6,324 bases of DNA from Bacteroidia bacterium. Its GTDB lineage: Bacteria; Bacteroidota; Bacteroidia; Chitinophagales; Saprospiraceae. A program made the position numbers and the translations under genes. The notes under the pieces are model-generated. The model was not told the origin of the DNA and did no database searches. It saw only the letters and a list, made by a program, of their open reading frames with translations. The stretch is from the NCBI GenBank assembly GCA_030431945.1, contig JAUIIF010000281.1:1-6324 (forward strand). The letters run 5' to 3'. Of this stretch, positions 1 to 6,324 are shown piece after piece. Positions within the stretch are counted from its first letter, which is position 1. Every line of letters begins with the position of its first letter.

Positions 1-225
1 TTGCTGGGCCATCATGGAGCGCTTACCACTCCGGCAGTAAACGATGATTTCGTCTTCCTTGTGGGGCGCCAGTTTATCAAATGAGGCGGTCAGTACGCCC
101 AGGGGAATATGGATGCCCCCAATGTTGAATTCTGCCCGTTCGTAATCCTCCCGCACGTCAAGTAAAACGTAATCTTTTGCACCGGCAGCTTCGCGGTCTT
201 TCACTTCCTGGATAGTAGCGTCCAT
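1..225 (-). CDS. Rhodanese-like domain protein (3' end beyond window)
   Basis: Seventy-five codons are visible, from an ATG at 225 running leftward off the window. The rhodanese fold is clear: an N-terminal helix leads into 'DYVLLDVREDYE' (residues 19-30), the usual first strand plus Asp-Val-Arg signature. Next come 'GGIHIPLG' (37-44) and the active-site loop 'YCRSGKRS' (63-70), with Cys64 as the persulfide-carrying catalytic cysteine. A six-residue loop CRSGKR after the strand 'EIIVYC' is typical of single-domain sulfurtransferases of the GlpE/PspE type, which are usually about 100-110 residues, so roughly a third is missing here. No signal peptide is seen, so it is probably cytoplasmic. The gene starts 52 bases after the stop of the T9SS gene on the same strand. 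I see neither a TAnnTTTG box nor a clear Shine-Dalgarno sequence in that gap, so co-transcription is possible. The family call is firm; the sulfur donor, the acceptor and the physiological role cannot be read from the sequence. Confidence 0.93.
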   Translation of the reverse strand, partial: MDATIQEVKDREAAGAKDYVLLDVREDYERAEFNIGGIHIPLGVLTASFDKLAPHKEDEIIVYCRSGKRSMMAQQ

Positions 226-277
226 GTAAATTGCTTGTTTTAGATTGGTGAACAACCCGAGAGGGAAAAATGATCGA

Positions 278-2773
278 TTAGCGACGGACAATCTTGTGTT
301 GGCTGGTCATGGTACCGTCCGTCACCTCCAGTACGTAGATTCCGGCGGGGTACTGCCCCAGTTCAATCCGGTCGGCAAACTGGTTGGCGGCCAGAAGCGC
401 TCCGGTAATCGAAAACAGTTGGTAGCGCAGGTCTTGCCGCCGGACCAGCGGGCGGGGACGCAGGTGCAGGGTACCGTTGGTTGGGTTCGGGAATATTTCC
501 ACCAGGGCCGGCGCCGCAGGCGCCGCAGGCGTACTCGTCGTAAACCCCTCAAAGCCCGAGAGCAGGGGACGAATCATGATGGCGCCCGTAGTCGTTCCCG
601 TAATGGGAGACCAGCCGTTGCCGTTGTTGAAATACTGCACCCCTTCCGGCGTGCTGTTGCGGTCAAATCCAATGCCGATGTTGCTGGCTGCCCGCGGCTG
701 TTGTTCCCAACCGACAAAGAAATTACCGGGTTCCAGCGCCAGGGGCTCAGGTAAAACGTAAGTGGTGTACCCCTGCAGGCTATCCAGGTGGAAGTCTTCA
801 GCGTAGAGGATGGGGAAATCGTAAAACGCACGCAGGGTATCCGGCACACCATCCAGCTCACTGTAGACCGCCAGCCGCAGGTCCTGGCTCCCCAAAGACC
901 GTAAACCACGTGGGATACGGACACGGATGGCCTGTAGCTCGTCGGCCACAAAAGCTTCGTAGCGCTGCAGGATGGTGGTGCCTGCATTGCCTTCAATGGT
1001 AACCTCCGCCGTACCGTCGTCGTAGGCAAAGTACTCATCGAAGCAAGTGAGTTGGTCAACGTTATTATTAGTGGCTAGTGCGCCAACCTCCTCCGGATTA
1101 ATATCCAGTTCGTAATAAAGGCTTAACTTATAGGAACCATTCTCGTCAAAGTCACGAAACAGGAAGTTGGTCAGCTGATCATAGCCGTCTAAGGCGGCAT
1201 TAAAGGGTGTGGCGGGCATTTTTATTTCACCACCGGCAATACCGTTACTACCCCCGGTAAGCTCAAAAAAGTTCCGGTTAAAATCAGCCGGAGAAAGTGG
1301 ATCTACCGAGAAGGGTTCTGCGTTACGCACCCCAAAAATGGAGGTCTGCTGAATGGTTTTAGGCTGCGTACCGTTGTGGCGGAGCTTTACCGCCAGGCTG
1401 TCGCGCAGTAAGCCAGGACCGCCCGCACGAAGGTGCCGGATTGGCATACTGGTGTAGGGAGGGGCTAATAAAAAGCCCGGCCGGTCCACCAATGCGACAT
1501 CGTCGATACGATCCAGGTCATCGAGGGTAACGTAGTCTACGTGCCACATATCCACCGCGCCCCGCTCACTGCTTTTACCGGCGAAGCGGAACTGAAAGCC
1601 GGTATAGCGAAAAGCGGAAGTGACGGGGAGTTCGTAGCGGATAAAGGGACGGTCGCTGACGTTGGATTCCGTCGTCCGCAGCCCTTCCTGCTGAAAGACC
1701 GTTTGCCAGGTGCCGTCGGGGTGCAGAAACTGCACCAGAAAGCTGTCCTGGGTTTCCGGGCGGTTACCGTAGCCCCGGGGCTGGAGGTAAAAAGACAGGG
1801 CGGGATTGACCTGTCCCCGGAGATCCAGCGGTGCGGAGGTCAGGTAGTCCCGGATTACCGTTGACTGGCCGCCACTGCCCTCCGGGTAGGGTTGCCCTCC
1901 GAAGTCGACCCCGTCAAAGGTGGCCACCCCGATAGAAGGCGGGTCGATGGCAAAGTTACGGTTGACCAGGACGTCGTCGTCCTGCCAGAGCGCAGGGTTG
2001 GGCCGGATACCGTCGTAGGCAAAGTCATCAAAAAAGGGCAATGACTGGGTGGGGACGTTGATGGTCAGGGTGGTACGGTAGACGTCACAGAGGCCGAGCT
2101 CATTGCAGAGGGTAACACAGATAGCGTCCTCGCCGCCGTACCCGGCGGCTACGTAGCGAAAGTCGTTGCCCTGGTCTGCGCCCGTCAGGAAGCTGAAGCG
2201 CTGGCCGCGCCCGGGGTAATCCGGGGCACACTGCTCGATCATCCGGCAGAAGGTACCGCCCGGCAGGTCACCGTCCGGGACGAGCACTTCAATCACCGCC
2301 CGGGGCGCTACGTCCTGATTCCCCAGTTCAATCATTCGCCCGCCGCGCTGCACCAGCACGACGACCGTTACGGGGTCAGTACAAGTCCCCGCACCATTAC
2401 AAGCCGTTACGGTAAGCGTATCCAACCCCTGCTCTGCACCTGCGTCCGCGCCATAAAACAACGTGTCGTTACTAACCGTGGCGGATCCGAAAGCAGCCGT
2501 GGTACACCCGACGCACGAATAGGTAATTGTACCGCTGCCCAGGCCGGCAGTATCAATGCCTAAGGGCAGGCTCCGGCTTTCGCCGGGCAGGAAAAGCGCA
2601 TATCCGGACAGGTCAAATTCGCCACACGCCATTTTATCCGCTGACATCCGGGCCTTCCCCGCCTGTCGTTCCCGCAGGTCTTCGTAGCCGGCCAGGGGGC
2701 GAAACGTCTGGGCAAAAACAGGAGATGCTGCCAGCAGCAGGGCCAGCGTCAGTAGCAGTAATTTTACGTTCAT
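278..2773 (-). CDS. Secreted multi-domain protein with T9SS type A C-terminal sorting domain
   Basis: An 831-residue secreted protein of unknown specific function. Residues 1-21 form a Sec signal peptide (MNVK, a Leu/Ala-rich core, then 'SPVFA' before QT). Residues about 70-140 and 180-240 look like two Cys-containing Ig/cadherin-like beta repeats, with related endings 'CNGAGTCTDPVTVVVLV' and 'CNELGLCDVYRTTLTINV'. Residues about 245-420 resemble a jelly-roll (MAM/ConA-like) module, opening with 'FFDDFAYDG' and closing with 'MWHVDYVTLDD'. A further beta-rich region contains 'FAYDDGTAE' (582-590), a motif I recall from T9SS cargo proteins. After a Pro/Ala linker the last ~75 residues are a type A sorting domain: 'EIFPNPTNG' near 759-767, 'GIYVLEV' near 811-817, and terminal 'KIVRR'. 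Such domains direct export through the outer membrane by the T9SS, with cleavage and often anchoring to the cell surface. No catalytic motif was recognised. The start at 2773 is chosen because it gives a compact signal peptide and lies downstream of the -7 box at 2801-2808. An ATG two codons upstream (2779) is equally possible; ATGs at 2863 and 2824 lie upstream of the promoter. Confidence 0.92.
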   Translation of the reverse strand: MNVKLLLLTLALLLAASPVFAQTFRPLAGYEDLRERQAGKARMSADKMACGEFDLSGYALFLPGESRSLPLGIDTAGLGSGTITYSCVGCTTAAFGSATVSNDTLFYGADAGAEQGLDTLTVTACNGAGTCTDPVTVVVLVQRGGRMIELGNQDVAPRAVIEVLVPDGDLPGGTFCRMIEQCAPDYPGRGQRFSFLTGADQGNDFRYVAAGYGGEDAICVTLCNELGLCDVYRTTLTINVPTQSLPFFDDFAYDGIRPNPALWQDDDVLVNRNFAIDPPSIGVATFDGVDFGGQPYPEGSGGQSTVIRDYLTSAPLDLRGQVNPALSFYLQPRGYGNRPETQDSFLVQFLHPDGTWQTVFQQEGLRTTESNVSDRPFIRYELPVTSAFRYTGFQFRFAGKSSERGAVDMWHVDYVTLDDLDRIDDVALVDRPGFLLAPPYTSMPIRHLRAGGPGLLRDSLAVKLRHNGTQPKTIQQTSIFGVRNAEPFSVDPLSPADFNRNFFELTGGSNGIAGGEIKMPATPFNAALDGYDQLTNFLFRDFDENGSYKLSLYYELDINPEEVGALATNNNVDQLTCFDEYFAYDDGTAEVTIEGNAGTTILQRYEAFVADELQAIRVRIPRGLRSLGSQDLRLAVYSELDGVPDTLRAFYDFPILYAEDFHLDSLQGYTTYVLPEPLALEPGNFFVGWEQQPRAASNIGIGFDRNSTPEGVQYFNNGNGWSPITGTTTGAIMIRPLLSGFEGFTTSTPAAPAAPALVEIFPNPTNGTLHLRPRPLVRRQDLRYQLFSITGALLAANQFADRIELGQYPAGIYVLEVTDGTMTSQHKIVRR
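511..528. repeat. Two tandem 9-base units GCGCCGCAG in the linker of the T9SS gene
   Basis: The nonamer GCGCCGCAG occurs twice head to tail, and a third partial unit (GCG) follows. On the coding (minus) strand it encodes the Ala/Pro linker 'PAAPAAP' immediately before the type A sorting domain. It is a coding micro-repeat in a flexible hinge whose length could vary between strains. It also creates an artefactual Arg-rich reading frame on the plus strand. Confidence 0.7.
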
Positions 2774-2973
2774 GGTCATCACTTGGTCTATCAGAACGCG
2801 CAAAGGTAGGGTTTGGTGTGTCATTAAGGCGGCGTTGCCGTCTTTTGGGCAGGGCAAATGCAAAGTCGCTCGTCGACGCGAGGAGCTGACTCACCCGCTG
2901 AGAGACGGGTTCCCAAAGCCTCCTTTCGGCGGACGCGAACTATGCCTGACGCAATTCACACCGCGCCACCCGC
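2774..2973. other. Intergenic region between ddl-PASTA fusion and T9SS gene
   Basis: Two hundred bases without a supported gene. Read on the minus strand, the part just after the fusion-gene stop holds two small potential hairpins. One is 'CCGCC-GAAA-GGAGG', five base pairs with one central mismatch and a GAAA tetraloop (about 2919-2932). The other is 'ACCCG-TCTCTCAG-CGGGT', a five-base-pair stem (2893-2910). Neither is followed by a T run, so neither is a convincing intrinsic terminator, although they could slow or protect a 3' end. The proximal part carries the -7 promoter box listed separately. Small open frames crossing the region on both strands have no recognisable protein features. Confidence 0.5.
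2801..2808 (-). promoter_or_regulatory. Bacteroidota-type -7 promoter box (TACCTTTG)
   Basis: The minus strand reads TACCTTTG, an exact match to the TAnnTTTG -7 element used by the primary sigma factor of Bacteroidota. A matching TTG at -33 is not present; the closest is TTA about 16 bases upstream. Transcription would begin roughly at 2793-2797, giving a very short leader of about 15-25 bases before the ATG at 2779 or 2773. This fits the T9SS gene having its own promoter, and it rules out the more upstream ATGs for transcripts made from this site. The evidence is sequence match and position only. Confidence 0.6.
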
Positions 2974-5900
2974 TTACTCACACCCCTCCGGCCGCTGCGC
3001 CGAGAGGTAGATGTCAAACTTAGAGCCTACGGGGACCATTTTTCCGCCGGGAGGTTCCGTCCGCACGACAAACGCCTCGCTGCGGTCCGCCACGTCCCCG
3101 TACACCTTGCCGACCAGCAGGTCGGAGCCATCCAACAGGAACTCAACGACTCCAAACCGTTTACACTTGATGTTGGGTACGGATACCTCACCGGTTTGGC
3201 GTACAGTCACCACGAATTCCAGGGTGGACCCTTTGGGTACTTTCACCCCGGCACGGAGGTCTGCATCGGTAATCTTGCGGTCGCCGTAAAAGAAATGCAG
3301 GATGGTATTTTCTTCCTGCTTCGGATCGTAGACTTGTTCCCGGATTACTGAATTGATGCCGTCCCGCGCTTTGATCCGGGCCGTGTACTGACTGTAATCG
3401 TAGTTCCCCACCAACCCCGGCAGTTGTACCAGGGGAGCCTCCTCACTCAGGATGGTCAGGTAAATGGAGCGATTTTTTTTGACCCCCGTCCCCGGCTTAG
3501 GGTGCTGGAGGACGACCAGGCCGGCCGGCCGGGAGGGGTCAAAGGCTCCGGTCTCGAACTTCAGGCTCAGGCCCAATTCCCTGGCCCTGGCTTCGGCCTC
3601 AGGCCGGAGCATGTCGACGAAATTGGGCAGTTCCGTGCTGGAGCCGTGCGCCGTGTAAAGGTTGAGGCCAACCCGGAGCACGACGAAACAGAGGGCAAAA
3701 AAGAGCAGGGCACCCAGCGCATTCTTCCAGAAATACCCGGATTTGAGTAAGTCCCAAAAACTTTTCAGTACCCCTGTGGCTCTGGCCTTAAAGCTTCCTT
3801 CTACTGCGGGCGATGCAGGGTAAGCGGGGGAGGAATCGGGCTCATTTTCAGCGTAATGCATGGACTCAGGATAAGTTTGTCTGGCGGAGGCCGTAAGGGG
3901 CGCGGCCGCAGGTGCAGTAAATGGTTGGGTAACGGCAGGCGGGTCAAAATCGACGACCTCCTCCGGCAGTGCGGTAACGACCTCCGTTGCCGCTCTGCCT
4001 TCCGTGGCTGAAGGAGCAGCGGACCGCAGGGGAACAGCGGGCTCCGTCTTGGTGCCCGCCGCGAGGCGGGCCTTGCCGAAGGCCAGCACCCTTTCGATAA
4101 ACGCTGCTGGCTGGTACCCCGCCAGAGCTGCCTGGTGAAAGATGGCGGTGGCCGGGGTCATCCCGGGCAAGCTGTTGATTTCAATGGGGACGAGTTCTAC
4201 CTTACCGTCGGCAAAGATGCGGACGAAGGCATCAATCCGGCAATACCCCTCCACGGCGAGCGCGCGTGCAGCGCGCTCCAGGTCGGCCCGGACCTGCCCG
4301 GCGACGTAGTCATAGCTGTAATCCGTAGTACCCAGGCGTGCCGGGGTCAGGTTCTGGCCTTCTCCGGCGAGAAATTTTTCTTCGAGGCTGAGCACCTCTC
4401 CTCCCGCCAGGGTTTCACTCGGCTCAAATACTTCGTAGCGGACGTTGCCATCCACACCGTAATGTGTCAGCATCCCCCCGGTAATTTCCAGGAATTTTTC
4501 CGCGCCCTCTGCCGTGATTGCCTGTTCGAACAAGATGGTGGCTTTGCCCGTCGGCCACTCATCCCTGGCCGTCAGTTTCATCTCCCGGCGGGCGTGGGCT
4601 TCGTCCAGTGTACTGGGCCGGAAAGTGAGGTGGCAGTAAGCATGAAGTTCGTCGCGCTGTTTGATCAGCTTTACGGCGGAGCTGCAGCCATCATCCACCG
4701 GTTTGGCGATGAGCGGGTAGCCAAAAAGGCGCTCGACTTTGTCGTAAAAGGCGTATTCGTCGGCCATAAATTCTTCGGCCGTAGCCAACCATTGCTCCGT
4801 GACGGGCAGGCCGGCCTCGCGCAACGCTACGAGGGTATCGTGCTTATTGATCGTAATCTGGCTGCTGGCAATGCCGGACCCGTTGTAGTACAACCCGAGT
4901 GATTCCAGCCGGGTCTGTACCTGACCGTCCTCTCCCGGCCGGCCGTGGAGGGCGATGAAGACACCGTCGACCAGTCCGGGCAGTTCCTCCCAGGCAATCT
5001 GGCGGGGCTGGAAGACGACATCGGGGTCGGCAAAGCGGGCGGTAACGCCCGCACAGGCCTTACGGATATCGGCAATTACGGGGTGTTCCGCCGTTTTGCT
5101 GAGTTTATCGCGGATGTCATCGGCGTTGTCCTTCAGGAGCAGGTTGATGGGAAGCTGGTGGAGCTGGTAGTCCGTTCCGTCGCCGGTCAGGAAAACGGGT
5201 AAGGGCCGGAACCCTTCACTGGAGCTCAGTTTTTCGTAGATGTTTCGGCCGGACTCTACGCTGATGTGGCGCTCGAAGCTCGTGCCGCCAAGCAACACCG
5301 CGATTCGTTCCTTTTGGGTGGCCGCAGCGCGCTTTGCGTCCAGCGCCTCATCCAGTTGGGCTGCCAGTACATTGGCTACTTCCATTGCCTCTTCCTGCGG
5401 TGTTTGCAGCCCGCGTTCGCGCAAAGAAATCCGGATGATGAAAGTCAGGAACTGACTCGGATTCAGGCCTATTTCTGCTGCCTGGTGGAAGAAGAAGCTG
5501 CTGGGCATCATACCCGAAGTGGTATTCGGATCATTGAGGTAGATGCCCCCGCCGGGCGTATGAAAGCCATCGATGCGGGCGTAGACCTGGAAATCCAGTT
5601 CCGTGAATAACCGCTCGCACTCTTCACGGATGGCCATGATCCGCTCGGTTGGTAATTCAATGGGGGTGATTTTGCGGCTGCGGCCGGGCATGTATTTGCT
5701 CCGGTAATCGAAGAGTTCGCTGCTGGGTTTAACGATCTCGGTGGGTGGCAACGCCACCACGGTTCCTGCTTCGGTACGGACGACAATGGTACTGAACTCC
5801 TTCCCTTCGATGAAGCCTTCGACGATGACGCGTTCTTCTGACTGATGACCGGTAAAAGTGATCAGTCCGGCCTGCTGCGCACTTCGCGTATTTCCGGCGG

Positions 5901-6324
5901 CGGCAGCCTCCAGGTATTCGTAGAGTTCATCGGGGGTGTACAGGGTCAGCTCGTGGTCGCCGTGCCTGGCGTCCAGGGGGAAGGCGATGCCGTCGCGCAG
6001 GTCGCTGATCATCCGGACGTACTCCAGCCGTTCGTAATCGTCGCGGGCCGCGTATTCACTGATGGGGAGCAGCTCGCGGAAGAAGGCGGCGTTGACGGCG
6101 CGCTCGAAGCTTTCCAGTCCGTCGGATTCTTCGATAATGGCTACGCCGATGGAGCTGCCCTGCCGGGCCGGGCGGATAACCATGGGCCAGCCGATTTCCT
6201 TTTCGCAAACGGCGAAGTGCTCGGCAACGCGGTCTGCGGTAAAGCCTCCTTTTTCGATGACGTGGATCGGCTGCGAAGCGAAGCCTTTTGCGGCCATCAG
6301 TTCCTTCTGCAGGGCTTTATCCAT
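2974..6324 (-). CDS. Tandem D-alanine--D-alanine ligase / transmembrane / triple-PASTA fusion (5' end beyond window)
   Basis: The open frame runs 1116 codons to the window edge. Ddl joins two D-Ala with ATP for peptidoglycan precursors; PASTA domains are extracytoplasmic modules that bind peptidoglycan or partner proteins.

Copy 1 (residues 1 to ~325): Met1 aligns with Met95 of E. coli DdlB ('MDK'), so the N-terminal Ddl domain is probably upstream and this ATG is probably internal. Visible: 'RPARQGSSIG' (51-60), 'VEGFIEGKEF' (168-177), 'FDYRSKY' (205-211), 'ARID' (249-252), 'NDPNTTSGM' (264-272).

Copy 2 (~338-750) is complete: 'IAVLLGGTSFER' (341-352), 'HGRPGEDG' (460-467), Lys494, 'AKPVDDGCSS' (540-549), 'EEKFL' (648-652), 'CRID' (695-698), 'EINSLPGMT' (715-723). 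It is ~410 residues against 306 in DdlB.

A Pro/Ala/Glu-rich linker (~752-850; 3775-4071) leads through a basic segment to one membrane helix (~867-889; 3658-3726), so the ligases should be cytoplasmic and the C terminus periplasmic. Three PASTA domains follow: ~896-960, ~964-1042, ~1045-1110. No kinase domain is visible. The family call is firm; the activity of each copy is uncertain. Confidence 0.92.
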   Translation of the reverse strand: MDKALQKELMAAKGFASQPIHVIEKGGFTADRVAEHFAVCEKEIGWPMVIRPARQGSSIGVAIIEESDGLESFERAVNAAFFRELLPISEYAARDDYERLEYVRMISDLRDGIAFPLDARHGDHELTLYTPDELYEYLEAAAAGNTRSAQQAGLITFTGHQSEERVIVEGFIEGKEFSTIVVRTEAGTVVALPPTEIVKPSSELFDYRSKYMPGRSRKITPIELPTERIMAIREECERLFTELDFQVYARIDGFHTPGGGIYLNDPNTTSGMMPSSFFFHQAAEIGLNPSQFLTFIIRISLRERGLQTPQEEAMEVANVLAAQLDEALDAKRAAATQKERIAVLLGGTSFERHISVESGRNIYEKLSSSEGFRPLPVFLTGDGTDYQLHQLPINLLLKDNADDIRDKLSKTAEHPVIADIRKACAGVTARFADPDVVFQPRQIAWEELPGLVDGVFIALHGRPGEDGQVQTRLESLGLYYNGSGIASSQITINKHDTLVALREAGLPVTEQWLATAEEFMADEYAFYDKVERLFGYPLIAKPVDDGCSSAVKLIKQRDELHAYCHLTFRPSTLDEAHARREMKLTARDEWPTGKATILFEQAITAEGAEKFLEITGGMLTHYGVDGNVRYEVFEPSETLAGGEVLSLEEKFLAGEGQNLTPARLGTTDYSYDYVAGQVRADLERAARALAVEGYCRIDAFVRIFADGKVELVPIEINSLPGMTPATAIFHQAALAGYQPAAFIERVLAFGKARLAAGTKTEPAVPLRSAAPSATEGRAATEVVTALPEEVVDFDPPAVTQPFTAPAAAPLTASARQTYPESMHYAENEPDSSPAYPASPAVEGSFKARATGVLKSFWDLLKSGYFWKNALGALLFFALCFVVLRVGLNLYTAHGSSTELPNFVDMLRPEAEARARELGLSLKFETGAFDPSRPAGLVVLQHPKPGTGVKKNRSIYLTILSEEAPLVQLPGLVGNYDYSQYTARIKARDGINSVIREQVYDPKQEENTILHFFYGDRKITDADLRAGVKVPKGSTLEFVVTVRQTGEVSVPNIKCKRFGVVEFLLDGSDLLVGKVYGDVADRSEAFVVRTEPPGGKMVPVGSKFDIYLSAQRPEGCE

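Noticed and set aside
245..754. Plus-strand frame with a long Arg run
   Set aside because: The Arg run is the reverse reading of the GCGCCGCAG repeat that encodes the Ala/Pro linker of the T9SS protein; there is no independent coding evidence.
278..2773. Peptidase or glycosidase activity for the T9SS protein
   Set aside because: No catalytic motif of a known enzyme family could be seen; the recognisable parts are binding or structural beta modules and the sorting domain.
2831..2847. CGGC-GTT-GCCG followed by TCTTTT on the plus strand as a terminator
   Set aside because: The stem is only four base pairs, and no plus-strand gene ends upstream of it.
2634..2894. Small open frames across the intergenic region on both strands
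   Set aside because: They overlap the signal-peptide coding region and the promoter, and show low-complexity composition with no motif.
2891..2950. CTGAGA within 'CCCGCTGAGAGACGGG' as a possible TPP riboswitch on the plus strand
   Set aside because: Only the short CTGAGA match is present. The second conserved half of the thi-box is absent and there is no thiamin gene downstream on that strand.
4135..4902. A 255-codon open frame on the plus strand
   Set aside because: It lies wholly antisense to the second Ddl module, has no recognisable motif, and is explained by the high GC content and codon bias of the real gene.
6322..6324. ATG at the window edge as the true start of the fusion gene
   Set aside because: It aligns with the internal Met-Asp-Lys (Met95-Lys97) of DdlB, at the start of the central domain. 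A start here would leave copy 1 without its N-terminal D-Ala-binding domain, so an upstream continuation is more likely, although a truncated copy cannot be excluded.

Overview
The window looks like a chromosomal segment of a Bacteroidota bacterium, most likely a Saprospiria/Lewinella-type organism. The evidence is a secreted protein with a type IX secretion (T9SS) type A C-terminal sorting domain, an exact Bacteroidota-style -7 promoter box (TAnnTTTG) in front of it, weak or absent Shine-Dalgarno sequences, and a PASTA protein whose membrane segment and 'LNLYTAHG' junction resemble the stand-alone PASTA proteins I recall from this phylum. The genus is an inference.

All three genes lie on the minus strand, so the order of transcription is right to left. 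From 6324 to 2974 there is one very long open frame whose upstream end is outside the window. It encodes the C-terminal two thirds of one D-alanine--D-alanine ligase (Ddl) module, a second complete Ddl module, a Pro/Ala-rich linker, one transmembrane helix and three PASTA domains. A 200-base intergenic stretch (2774-2973) follows, holding two weak hairpins and the promoter box. Next is an 831-residue secreted T9SS cargo protein (2773-278). After a 52-base gap comes the start of a small rhodanese-domain protein (225-1), cut by the window edge.

The most interesting object is the large fusion. Two cytoplasmic peptidoglycan-precursor ligase modules are tethered to the membrane and joined to an extracytoplasmic PASTA sensor-like region. 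Each ligase module departs from the canonical Ddl active site in a different place. The visible half of copy 1 has Arg at the ATP-binding Lys position and Asp at a metal-binding Glu position. Copy 2 keeps those residues but has Cys and Phe at the positions of the E. coli DdlB Ser150 and Tyr216. The pair may therefore be a division of labour, a ligase plus a regulatory pseudo-ligase, or a ligase of altered specificity. The T9SS protein and the rhodanese have no demonstrated functional link to it beyond shared strand and proximity. No RNA genes, CRISPR arrays, insertion sequences or other mobile elements were seen.
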